NCBI GenBank assembly: GCA_911728455.2
Contig: OU452224.1
Location: 3,224,001-3,288,000 of the forward strand
DNA length: 64,000 nucleotides
Direction of reading: 5' to 3'
DNA from: Marthasterias glacialis
Lineage: Eukaryota > Echinodermata > Asteroidea > Forcipulatida > Asteriidae
Shown: positions 12,248 to 23,491 of the stretch, piece by piece
Layout of the letters: every line of letters starts with the position of its first letter
Position numbering within the stretch: the first letter of the stretch is position 1
Translations under genes and position numbers: made by a program
The notes under the pieces: generated by a model
Seen by the model: only the letters and a program-made list of their open reading frames with translations
Told to the model about the DNA's origin: nothing
The model's database searches: none

Positions 12248-15200
12248 TCATACGAGGCCAACAAGTTTCTTAACTTCATTATATGTCTGTTCTGCAATCA
12301 AACTGGCTCTTTCTGCCCCAATCTTTAACACATTCTCGATATATGCTGAATCTTCCTTCAACTCAAATATCCTTTCTCGAATCGGTGCAAGTTTTGAATT
12401 GACCGCCTCGGCCACAGCGTACTTGTACTCTGCAGTCTGCAGCCCAGTTGCCTGCTCACAGATTTCCTCCGGTGAAACGTCATTAATAGCGGCGTGGATT
12501 GCAACAAGGTTAGAAACGCCAGGTCGGTTGATGGGGTCAAAGGTCACTGCCCCTGTGAAATCAGTCATGGCTTTCTTGAACTTCTTTGTGATGTCGGCCT
12601 TTGAGTCTGTTAGTTCAATCCGGCTTTTAGGGTTGGGTTCAGATTTGCTCATCTTAACATTAGGGTTCATAAGACTCTTCACTTTGCTAAGTTCGCCTGA
12701 AATAAAGAACAGACCTTTTTTAACACTATGAAGTCACTTCCACTTGTGATAAAAGGTTTAAGTTGCTGCAAATGGTATATTTTTTACATGATAAATGACT
12801 TGGCAAATGATTTTGCAGGCAATTGACAAATTTTCATTTGCACGAACAGGGCACAAGTTCATTGTGCTGCTTTAAGCAAAAAATCAGCACTTATGGAAGC
12901 AGAAAAATTTATGCTTAACGTAAGGAATGTTTTGGTTGTGCATTTGTGTACTTCACATAACTACGCAGTCTTTGCTTACCAGTATACAGCTACCGCAAAA
13001 ATTTGGGCTAACCCTAAACAGTGACCATAAGAACTCCGCAGCAAGCCATGAAGTTGGGTCCCAGGTTCTAACCAAAATGTAACTAGTTCCACACCAATAT
13101 TGATATTTGTATATTGATTTATGTTTTACAGCTTAATGAAGTGCAGCAGAACTTTTCCTAGATACAGCCGTGCTTTTTTTTTTTTTTTTTCCAATTCTCA
13201 TTCATGGAACAAAACCTAGGCTTAGGACTCACCACTAATAGCTTTTGGGACGGGAAAGAAATTTCCATAGTAGTTGTTGAATATCCTTGCTTGATTCTGG
13301 GCCAAGTTCAGATGAGGGAGCTGGTCACCTCCAACCGGAACATGGGTTGTCCTGCAAAGGATAAACCTTAAATTCTTTAGCCATCTTGGTATTCTCATAC
13401 AATGGGCTATGGGGGTCAAAGTGAGGCTAACATTAAAAATAATCTGGTGCTTATTTTGGTCTTGTCTTGATGGGTACTGCACCAACATCCCTTCTCATGG
13501 GTCACATGGGCAGGGCTGGTTGTGCGTATGGAACTGGCGACGATGCCAGAAACACCAGGAGAAACACCTTCTCTGATAAGTGTACTGGGTTATTTTGCAT
13601 GCATTACAACACAAGAGTCAAGACTGGAACTCGAACCCACTCTCACTGATCAGAAACACCAGAGCTCATGTCCATTGTGCTTGACTGCTCGGCCATGACA
13701 TGCTATGGTATGGAAGTGATATCAGGTCGTGTCCAAATTAGCAGCTGCGGCTGTTGCTAAGGGCAGTCTGTGTTTAATCGTATGATGTTGCAGTGACCAA
13801 GACGCAGCTGCTGGCACTAACTCAGAAATGCCCTCACATAGCACATACGTATCCACCAACTTCTACAATCAAAGGTTAAATCTTACTTGTAGAGGAGAAT
13901 GTCAGCAGTTTGAAGAACTGGGTAGGTGAAGAGTCCGACACACTCCTTTTTCTTGTCATTCCCTGCCTTGGCCTTCAAAAAACAAATATATATAAACTCA
14001 AAGACCATTTATAACAAGAAATGGGCCAGGATGAAAGCTAACAATCCAGAAGCAACATGGGTCACTTTCCTAGAGTGAAAGGCTTTGAATTTTAGTACAA
14101 GCTGTTTATAATAATACGTTGCTTGGTCGAAACTCCATTGTGCAACATATCTCATGCGAAAGCGCTCCATGAAATAACGTCGTATTTCAGTGTCCATTGA
14201 CTACGTGTATATCCAGGTCATTTTAAGTGAGATACGACCTTTTGTCATTCTAAAACTTGTGTTTAATGTAAACTCTATTTTTGGAGATATGACCTTGTTG
14301 CACCAACAGGATGAATAGTTCCTGAAGAAAAGTCAAAACAAAAGCTAAATTCTAAGATGCTTTATGCTTTATGGGTCAAGAGCAGAGTTCCTTGGTATAA
14401 AGCAGCCCAATGAAATTCAAAGCCTAAAACTCTTGCAAACATTTCAAAAATTGAATTTACAGGAATGAGTCTCTTTTAGTTCTCTTTAGTTACCTTCCAC
14501 TGAGGGAACTGTCCCAGTTGAGCCATTGTCGTCTTGCATCCTAAGATCCATGCTAACTCAACATGTTGATGTACCTACCATTCAAACAAAGACAAGATTA
14601 AATGTTACATTATATGATGTAAGCCTTATTGACCAATTATTGGCAAATGGGTTACAGTTAGTGCTATATCATGACTTCCAACACGCTGGTCTGGGTTCTC
14701 GTTTCAATTTAAAAGAAATTTCTCAACCTTTCCAAAAAGCGTTTGTCTTTTAAGTTTTGATTCTTGATCATTTTGCAAGTTTGGCTTGGAAAAAGTTAGG
14801 GTATCTTTTGAAATAACAAAGCGTCTAGCCTAAATTCAATTAGAATTCTTCATGTACCGTACATGCATTTTTGTAGCAAGCCCCCTTTACAACATTTTGC
14901 ATTGATGTTACATTGATACCAAAAGTATGTACCCAAGTGATTTCAAATAACTCACACTTGATTGTTGGAACAGTATACTTTTCTCGGGATCTATGCCGCA
15001 TGCTAGCAGCACAGCCACGCAGTCCCATATACTCTGCCTTAACAATTCAGGATTTTGAGGCAGGGTGATGGAGTGCATATCTGCAATGCTGAATATGACA
15101 CTATTATTTGTGTCATTCTGTAACTTGACCCAGTTCTTAATCGCACCAAAGTAGTTGCCTAGATGTGGTATACCCGTTGGTTGAATCGCTGAGAAAATCT

Positions 15201-16805
15201 TTCTATGAATTTCCTGCATAAAAGTGATTGAACACAATATAGATAAGTTGCAGTAATCATCAGAGCTCTTTATTTTGGTAAGACTTGCAAGGTTAATAAA
15301 TTGGTCACTGGTTCTACAATATCTCTCCTTTTCATGGTATTACAGGCTCTTCAAGACCTACATTGTACCAGCACTGGGGACTTTTCATCAATCTTATGTT
15401 CCCCCCCTCCCCCCCGGTGCCCAGATTGAATCGTCAGATTGGTTATACATGTATATTACATAATGGGTATAGACAATATAAGCCGATGTATGCCCCTGAG
15501 AAAGAGAAAAATCATACTTTCACTGGGTGTTTTGGAGGGGTCTTAACATAGGTTCTGAGGCAAATATACTGAATACTCCCTCCGAGGGAAAATGAAAAGT
15601 AAAAGTGTGTTAAAGAAATTTCAGTCACATTGTGCATCAATTCACAGTAAGTCATTTGAACGAGTTTACAAGTCTATGGTTATCTTATCTTATTCTGATG
15701 GTCCAAGCTAACTGGTGTAACTTCTTCATTCAGAGAATCATTAATGATGACTGGAATAGTCTCCCCAAACACATAGTAAATGCCAGGAAAGTGTCTACAT
15801 TTATTTTAAGAAAGAGTTTGATGCCTACTGGAAGAAAAATACGATAGGATTGAGTCACAAAAAAGGCAGAAGCCTAAATAAGTTAGTAAAGTAACTAAGT
15901 GAGTTCTACCCAAAGCAACTTTGAGGAGAGAGGTTAATTGGGGTGGGGCTTATATAAAGTTTTTTGTTTTACATTTGGACATTATCTGATGTATATGTCG
16001 GGCCCAGTTAGCCTCCTAAATAGGGCAATCAACTTCTTTTGGATTGGCCTATTTGTGGTAAGCACAAATGCCTTGACAAGATTCAAAACCAAAATACAGG
16101 GTGTGACAAAAACTGCTCCAAATTCCATCAAAAACCTCTATATTATACTTTAAACTCACTTAAGATACGCAGGAGATAGTTCGAGTTAATATGGTGGTAC
16201 GATTGTGTGAGATATATTTACAAAAAGAGAGATTTTTCCGGCTAAATTCTGAATTGGAGTGCAAAATGGACCGCATGTGCCTTCTGTTGGGCAGATTGCG
16301 CATAATTTTTGCGCATAATGTCTGCGCAATCTGCAGATTGAACTGACCATTATAGACAAAAGTGTGCGCAATCTGAGGATTGTGCAATCCGACAATGCGC
16401 TTATCGACCATTTGGACATCAGTTTAGATTTAAGCCGATTTATTTTTATTTTTTGAAACGTATCTGACACAATTGTACCGCCATTTTAACCGGTAACATC
16501 TACTGCGTGCCTCAGGTGAGTTAAAGGTATATGAAAGAGGTCTTTGATAGATTTTGGAGCAAAATGTAACGCATTTATACACAGAACAAACTGATGAGCA
16601 TTCACTCGGACCCAGTACCCGTCACAACTCGTTTGTAGCGATTTTTCGGGGAACTAGTAAAATGTTCAATAGTTATAACCTTCTCAGATGTTCCTTGGCA
16701 AAAATGTTTTATTTCCGGCGCAAACTTTGTCCTTAATAAGTGCCTAGAATTCAAGAAAGAAATGCACATAACTTTCAGATAAGCTTTTTGCATGGGCAGC
16801 GCCAT
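12248..16805 (-). CDS. WARS2: Mitochondrial tryptophanyl-tRNA synthetase, six exons
   Basis: Class I aminoacyl-tRNA synthetase that charges mitochondrial tRNA-Trp. Minus-strand exons are 16805-16680 (proposed exon 1), 15213-14956, 14574-14494, 13972-13887, 13351-13233 and 12696-12248. All junctions keep phase and give about 372 residues, close to the roughly 360 of the human protein. Exon 2 carries [19 protein letters not shown] with the HIGH-type motif HLGN. Exon 4 has [13 protein letters not shown], exon 5 THVPVGGDQ, and exon 6 the KMSKS loop and the family C-terminus ending KKLVGLV. Exon 1 is the least certain: it encodes [20 protein letters not shown], is basic with no acidic residue in its first 20, fits a mitochondrial presequence, and splices in phase 0 at GTTATA, a weak donor. 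It is convergent with MAP3K4. Confidence 0.92.
13530..13705 (-). repeat. tRNA-derived SINE, family B, best-preserved head
   Basis: On the minus strand the head reads GTCATGGCCGAGCAGTCAAG (class II, Leu/Ser-like box A) and further on GTGGGTTCGAGTTCC (box B), with a long variable region between. The head is followed by the family B body. It lies in the WARS2 intron 13352-13886. The anticodon region is not a convincing tRNA, so this is not called as a gene. Confidence 0.6.
15640..15870 (+). mobile_element. Fragment of a non-LTR retrotransposon 3' end
   Basis: The translation [20 protein letters not shown] resembles the C-terminal tail of CR1/L2-like reverse transcriptases (usual form FFxxRVINDWNSLP). 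It then needs a frameshift to continue as [11 protein letters not shown] duplicated D in the motif and the frameshift show decay. It sits antisense in WARS2 intron 1. Weak upstream similarity near 15345 ([11 protein letters not shown]) may be the same element. Confidence 0.6.
16149..16525. mobile_element. MITE with ~60-bp terminal inverted repeats in WARS2 intron 1
   Basis: The left end TTTAAACTCACTTAAGATAC and the right end (reverse complement TTTAACTCACCTGAGGCAC) start inverted repeats that stay similar for about 60 bp, down to GGTGGTACGATTGTGTGAGA versus GGCGGTACAATTGTGTCAGA. TTAA occurs at both outer edges, which would suit a TTAA-targeting transposase. It is non-coding. Confidence 0.65.
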
Positions 16806-16820
16806 CTTGGTTGAAAATTT

Positions 16821-17100
16821 AACGGTCTCATTGTATACCGCCCTCTATTTTGATGTTTTTAACGGTCTCCTTATATACCGCCCTCTATTTTGATGTTTTT
16901 AACGGTCTCCTTATATACCGCCCTCTATTTTGATGATTTTAACGGTCTCCCTATATACTGCCCTCTATAGCGTTCCCATGGGCAGCGCCATTTTGATTTC
17001 ATGGGCAGCGCCATCTTTGTTTGTACAAATTAACGGTCTCCTTATATACCGCCCTCTATTTCGATGTTTTTAACGGTCTCCTTATATACCGCCCTCATTA
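16821..17100 (-). repeat. Six 40-bp TATA-containing repeats upstream of WARS2
   Basis: Units beginning AACGGTCTC occur at 16821, 16861, 16901, 16941, 17032 and 17072. The first four are spaced exactly 40 bp. On the WARS2 sense strand each unit carries GGCGGTATATAAGGAGACC or a variant of it, a TATA-box-like string. Between units four and five lie two copies of the sequence around the proposed start codon (ATGGCGCTGCCCATG and a variant). Confidence 0.8.
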
Positions 17101-17284
17101 ACTAATAACTAGTTAGTCCTTATCGTCATGAACGACGTGATCACTAGCATGCTTGAATACATCCACAAAAAAGACATTAAAACAACGAAAAAGAGGGAGT
17201 TTTCCTGTTTTACATAACAATAATGAGCAAAATCATTGTTATTGACGCTGTCAGACACCAGGGGGTAAGTAAGTACGTTCAAAT
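17101..17284. other. Short spacer, nothing recognised
   Basis: Unique-looking sequence between the 40-bp repeats and the 105-bp array. No gene or repeat recognised. Confidence 0.5.
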
Positions 17285-20200
17285 CTAAGCCAAAAACATT
17301 GTCCGAAATCGCTCAAAAGTACAACTACAAGTTTAACCCCTTGCAGTATTTTTAACCGAAAATCTTGGCCCAAAAAGACCCATTTTTAAAAATTGGCAAA
17401 AATATGAAATTGCCCGAAATCGCGCAAAAGTACAAGTTAAACCCCCTGCAGTATTTTTAACCAAAAATCCTGGCCCAAAAAGACCAATTTATAAAATTTG
17501 GGTCAAAAATAAAATTGTCCGAAATTGCTCAAAAGTACAAGTTTAACCCCTTGCAGTTTTTTAAACCGAAAATCCAGTCCCAAAAAGACCCATTTTTAAA
17601 ATTTGGGTCAAAAATAAAGATGTTCGAAATCGCTCCAAAGTACAAGTTTAACCCCTTGCAGTTTTTTAAACCGAAAATCCAGTCCCAAAAAGACCCATTT
17701 TTAAAATTTGGGTCAAAAATAAAATTGTCCGAAATCGCTCCAAAGTACAAGTTTAACCCCTTGCAGTTTTTTAAACCGAAAATCCTGGCCCAAAAAGACC
17801 AATTTTTAAACTTTGGGTCAAAAATAAAATTGTCCGAAATCGCTCCAAAGTACAAGTTTAACCCCTTGCAGTTTTTTAAACTGAAAATCCTGGCCAAAAA
17901 AGACCAATTTTTAAAATTTGGGTCAAAAATAAAATTGTCCGAAATTGCTCCAAAGTACAAGTTTAACCCCTTGCAGTTTTTTAAACCGAAAATCCTGGCC
18001 CAAAAAGACCAATTTTTAAAATTTGGCTCAAAAATAAAAATGTCCGAAATCGCTCCAAAGTACAAGTTTAACCCCTTGCAGTTTTTTAAACCGAAAATCC
18101 TGGCCCAAAAAGACCCATTTTTAAAATTTGGGTCAAAAATAAAATTGTCCGAAATCGCGCAAAAGTACAACTTAAACCTCTTGCAGTTTTTTAAACTGAA
18201 AATCCTGGCCCCAAAAGACCAATTTTTAAAATTTGGGTCAAAAATAAAATTGTCCGAAATCGCCCCAAAGTACAAGTTTAACCCCTTGCAGTTTTTTAAA
18301 CCGAAAATCCTGGCCCAAAAAGACCCATTTTTAAAAATTGGCAAAATTATGAAATTGCCCCAAATCGCTCCAAAGTACAAGTTTAACCCCTTGCAGTTTT
18401 TTAAACCAAAAATCCTGGCCCAAAAAGACCCATTTTAAAAATTTGGGCCAAAAATAAAATTGTCCGAAATCGCCCCAAAGTACAAGTTTAACCCCTTGCA
18501 GTTTTTTAAACCGAAAATCCTTGCCCAAAAAGACCCATTTCAAAAATTTGGGTCAAAAATAAAATTGTCCGAAATCGCTCCAAAGTACAAGTTTAACCCC
18601 TTGCAGTTTTTTAAACCGAAAATCCAGGCCCAAAAAGACCCATTTTTAAAATTTGACCAAAAAATGAAATGGTCCGAAATCGCTCAAAAGTACAAGTTTA
18701 ACCCCTTGCAGTTTTTTAAACCGAAAATCCTTGCCCAAAAAGATCCATTTTATAAATTTGGGTCAAAAATAAAACTGTCCGAAATCGCTCCAAAGTACAA
18801 GTTTAACCCCTTGCAGTCATTTAAACCGAAAATCCTGGCCCAAAAAGATCCATTTTTAAAATTTGGGTCAAAAATAAAATTGTCCGAAATCGCTCCAAAG
18901 TACAAGTTTAACCCCTTGCAGTTTTTTAAACCGAAAATCCTTGCCCAAAAAGATCCATTTTATAAATTTGGGTCAAAAATAAAACTGTCCGAAATCGCTC
19001 CAAAGTACAAGTTTAACCCCTTGCAGTCATTTAAACCGAAAATCCTGGCCCAAAAAGATCCATTTTTAAAATTTGGGTCAAAAATAAAATTGTCCGAAAT
19101 CGCTCCAAAGTACAAGTTTAACCCCTTGCAGTTTTTTAAACTGAAAATCCTGGCCAAAAAAGACCAATTTTTAAAATTTGGGTCAAAAATAAAATTGTCC
19201 GAAATTGCTCCAAAGTACAAGTTTAACCCCTTGCAGTTTTTTAAACTGAAAATCCTGGCCCAAAAAGACAAATTTTTAAAATTTGGGTCAAAAATAAAAA
19301 TGTCCGAAATCGCTCCAAAGTACAAGTTTAACCCCTTGCAGTTTTTTAAACCGAAAATCCTGGCCCAAAAAGACCCATTTTTTAAATTTGGCAGAAAAAT
19401 GAAATTGCCCAAAATCGCTCAAAAGTACAAGTTTAACCCCTTGCAGTTTTTTAAACCGAAAATCCTGGCCCAAAAAGACCCATTTTTTAAATTTGGCAGA
19501 AAAATGAAATTGCCCAAAATCGCTCAAAAGTACAAGTTTAACCCCTTGCAGTTTTTTAAACCGAAAATCCTGGCCCAAAAAGACCCATTTTTAAAATTTG
19601 GGCCAAAAATAAAATTGTCCGAAATCACCCCAAAGTACAAGTTTAACCTCTTGCAGTTTTTTAAACCGAAAATCCTTGCCCAAAAAGGCCCATTTTTAAA
19701 ATTTGGCTCAAAAATAAAATTGTCCGAAATCGCTCCAAAGTACAAGTTTAACCCCTTGCAGTTTTTTAAACCGAAAATCCTGGCCCAAAAAGACCCATTT
19801 TTAAAATTTGGGCCAAAAATAAAAATGTCCGAAATCGCTCCAAAGTACAACTTAAACCTCTTGCAGTTTTTTAAACTGAAAATCCTGGCCCCAAAAGACC
19901 AATTTTTAAAATTTGGGTCAAAAATAAAATTGTCCGAAATCGCCCCAAAGTACAAGTTTAACCCCTTGCAGTTTTTTAAACCGAAAATCCTGGCCCAAAA
20001 AGACCCATTTTTAAAAATTGGCAAAATTATGAAATTGCCCAAAATCGGTCAAAAGTACAAGTTTTAACCCCTTGCAGTTTTTTAAACCAAAAATCCTGGC
20101 CCAAAAAGACCCATTTTTTAAATTTGGGCCAAAAATAAAATTGTCCGAAATCGCCCCAAAGTACAAGTTTAACCCCTTGCAGTTTTTTAAACCGAAAATC

Positions 20201-21780
20201 CTTGCCCAAAAAGACCCATTTCAAAAATTTGGGTCAAAAATAAAATTGTCCGAAATCGCTCCAAAGTACAAGTTTAACCCCTTGCAGTTTTTTAAACCGA
20301 AAATCCAGGCCCAAAAAGACCCATTTTTAAAATTTGACCAAAAAATGAAATGGTCCGAAATCGCTCAAAAGTACAAGTTTAACCCCTTGCAGTTTTTTAA
20401 ACCGAAAATCCTTGCCCAAAAAGATACATTTTATAAATTTGGGTCAAAAATAAAACTGTCCGAAATCGCTCCAAAGTACAAGTTTAACCCCTTGCAGTCA
20501 TTTAAACCGAAAATCCTGGCCCAAAAAGATCCATTTTTAAAATTTGGGTCAAAAATAAAATTGTCCGAAATCGCTCCAAAGTACAAGTTTAACCCCTTGC
20601 AGTTTTTTAAACTGAAAATCCTGGCCAAAAAAGACCAATTTTTAAAATTTGGGTCAAAAATAAAAATGTCCGAAATCGCTCCAAAGTACAAGTTTAACCC
20701 CTTGCAGTTTTTTAAACCGAAAATCCTGGCCCAAAAAGACCCATTTTTTAAATTTGGCAGAAAAATGAAATTGCTCAAAATCGCTCAAAAGTACAAGTTT
20801 AACCCCTTGCAGTTTTTTAAACCGAAAATCCTGGCCCAAAAAGACCCATTTTTAAAATTTGGGCCAAAAATAAAATTGTCCGAAATCACCCCAAAGTACA
20901 AGTTTAACCTCTTGCAGTTTTTTAAACCGAAAATCCTTGCCCAAAAAGGCCCATTTTTAAAATTTGGCTCAAAAATAAAATTGTCCGAAATCGCTCCAAA
21001 GTACAAGTTTAACCCCTTGCAGTTTTTTAAACCGAAAATCCTGGCCCAAAAAGACCCATTTTTAAAATTTGGGCCAAAAATAAAATTGTCCGAAATCGCC
21101 CCAAAGTACAAGTTTAACCTCTTGCAGTTTTTTAAACCGAAAATCCTTGCCCAAAAAGGCCCATTTTTAAAATTTGGCTCAAAAATAAAATTGTCCGAAA
21201 TCGCTCCAAAGTACAAGTTTAACCCCTTGCAGTTTTTTAAACCAGAAATCCTGGCCCAAAAAGACCCATTTTTTAAATTTGGCAGAAAAATGAAATTGCC
21301 CAAAATCGGTCAAAAGTACAAGTTTAACCCCTTGCAGTTTTTTAAACCAAAAATCCTGGCCCAAAAAGACCCATTTTTAAAATTTGGGCCAAAAATAAAA
21401 TTGTCCGAAATCGCCCCAAAGTACAAGTTTAACCCCTTGCAGTTTTTTAAACCGAAAATCCTTGCCCAAAAAGGCCCATTTTTAAAATTTGGGTCAAAAA
21501 TAAAATTGTATGAAAGCGCTCAAAGGTACAAGTTTAACCCCTTTCAGTTTTTTAAACCGAAAATCCTGGCCCAAAAAGACCCATTTTTAGAATTTGACCA
21601 AAAAATGAAATGGTCCGAAATCGCTCAAAAGTACAATTTTAACCCTTTGCAGTTTTTGTCACCCAAATTTCTGGCTCAAAAAGACCCATTTAAAAAAAAA
21701 TTCCCCCAAATAATTTTGTTGGAAATCACTTTCAAAATACAAGTTCAACACTGCAGCTGGTTTTAAAACCAAAAGTCCTG
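17285..21780. repeat. 105-bp minisatellite, about 42 units, open in a 35-codon frame on both strands
   Basis: The unit reads SEIAPKYKFNPLQFFKPKIL then AQKDPFLKFGSKIKL on the plus strand. Plus-strand open stretches run 17515-18438, 18460-20067 and 20072-21766, broken only by one T-to-A nonsense change at about 18436 and one extra T at about 20062. Minus-strand frames are also long and open. The first two units (17285-17500) and the last (about 21620-21780) are degenerate. A higher-order period of 1680 bp (16 units) is visible. The plus frame is lysine-rich, with no signal peptide or known domain. Most open stretches do not begin with ATG, and no splice context or promoter is evident, so I treat it as a satellite of unproven coding status. 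Confidence 0.92.
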
Positions 21781-22218
21781 TCTCAGGACAACAATGTCAA
21801 GAAAAACAAATTTGTTTATAGGGTTTTGTTTGTAAAGCCGTTACTGTTCTTTCTGAAAAGGTTACTATCTTTTGTGGTTTTACTGTTTCAGGATATATGC
21901 AGAGTTATACAAGGCTTCCTTGGAGATGATCTATATCCGATAGCCTATGGTAATGATGAACCCCAGGCCAACCTGGAGCATACTGCATCTAGATGTTATC
22001 AACCCGGATAGACCATCTGGAATCGATTAACTCCTTTTGACGTCATTATTTCTCCTTTTAAAGCCAAGAAGTGAGTAGTCAGATCACTTCATCACGGCCC
22101 AGACTGAACTCACTTTGTTTGCAAAGTTTACAGCAATTCATTAAATTCATAGTACAGTATCATGAACATTACAAACAAGAATCTAGTGACGATACCTTGA
22201 TAACTTGAAATAGTCCAA
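21781..22218. other. Spacer, no gene recognised
   Basis: No conserved protein or repeat recognised. Small open frames here show no family signature. Confidence 0.4.
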
Positions 22219-22364
22219 TTAGCTCTTTCACTACGGAATATAATGTACAGCTGTGATGGAATTGTTTAATATTTTGTTTAGTTCGAGCTGCTGGCATTGG
22301 CTCTCCAGCATATGAATTAATTCACCGAGCCACTGTGAGCGGCGTGCCGTAGTGAAAGAGTTAA
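22219..22364. mobile_element. 146-bp MITE with 18-bp inverted ends
   Basis: The ends TTAGCTCTTTCACTACGG and CCGTAGTGAAAGAGTTAA are inverted repeats with one mismatch, and the right edge is TTAA. It is non-coding. Confidence 0.65.
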
Positions 22365-23013
22365 GACATTTTTTAATGGAGGGCAGGCCTTGATCTTAAC
22401 CGAGGCCACCGAGGCCATTGGTCTCATGCCCTGTTGAGTTGGCAAGCAGGCCCTTCAGAAAAATTGCACTGTCACTACCAACTTGGCCAGCATGCCCTTG
22501 TACAATTTCTTTGATTTGGCCAGCATAGGCCTGCCTCTGATCTTAAGATCGAAGCCTAGGAGGGTATGGACAGCCGTTTACCTACAGTAAACTAACGGCC
22601 GTTTTGACATATCTCGATGGGACTCATGACGTCAGACCTATAAGGTCTATTGCAAAAGTTTTTTACAATAAGAAAACGGACTGGCCCTTTTTAGTAATGC
22701 AAAATCCATGCAAGTGCAAATATTTATTTTGACATAGGGTCGCTATATGATGTTTAATGATTGAAGTTTTCAGTGATATTATTAACTCCAAATTCACCAC
22801 ATGGCCAAGAGACACATGTAAAGCTTAATTGTTTGGCGTTGTCTTTAGAAAGGAAGACAACAAAGTTAGTGCTTTGTATGTTATTGTCTTTTATCAAGAT
22901 TCAAAATATGTCCGCTTAACATTTCCTTTTTTTTTTAATTGAAGTTGTGAGTTTATTGAATTTCACATAAAATGGTGTATTTCTAATTGTACTTGCACCA
23001 AAATGCAATACCA

Positions 23014-23491
23014 TTAACCCTAACCTTCCTAAGTCCTCCATAATCCTCCGGAGGATTTGGAGGATTTTGTCTGATTGAGGCACATTCGAAAATCAGCAAT
23101 TGGAGGAGTATGAAGGATTGAGGAAGGTCGAAATTTGATACATGGAGGAGTGTGGAGGATTGAGGAAGCATCCTTCAATGAGATTTGGAGGATTGTGGTG
23201 GATTTAGGGCATTACGAAAATTTACTATGGAGGATTTTGGAGGACTTCAGAGGATTTTGGAAGACAATGAATAATTAAGGAAATTTATTGTTGTATGTGA
23301 AGGGTATGCTTGGTGCATGTGCTTTGTGTTGCAAATTGTGCATTGTTATATACAAAGGATTCTTTATGCACAAACTCATTTGGAGGATTTTGAAGGATTG
23401 AGGCAGTGAGTTTCATGCACAACTCATTTTTGGAGGACTATGAAGGATTGAGGAAGGTTCCTAGTAATTAACGTTAGGGAGTTAGGGTTAA
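23014..23491. mobile_element. 478-bp TTAA-bounded element filled with GGAGGATT-type repeats
   Basis: Both edges are TTAA. The ends TTAACCCTAACCTTCCT and (reverse complement) TTAACCCTAACTCCCTAACG begin alike. Just inside, TCCTCCATAATCCTCC on the left mirrors GGAGGACTATGAAGGATT on the right. The interior is an irregular repeat of GGAGGATTTTGGAGGATT variants. TTAA plus CCC-starting ends fits the piggyBac-type non-autonomous pattern. No open reading frame of note. Confidence 0.6.

Noticed and set aside
13620-13705. tRNA-Leu or tRNA-Ser gene on the minus strand
   Set aside because: The tRNA-like head is followed by a body shared with two other loci, and the anticodon region is not intact; it is a SINE.
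14526-14753. 75-codon plus-strand open frame
   Set aside because: Antisense overlap with WARS2 exon 3; nothing recognisable.
17285-21780. CRISPR array
   Set aside because: Units are contiguous 105-bp tandem repeats without unique spacers, in an animal genome.
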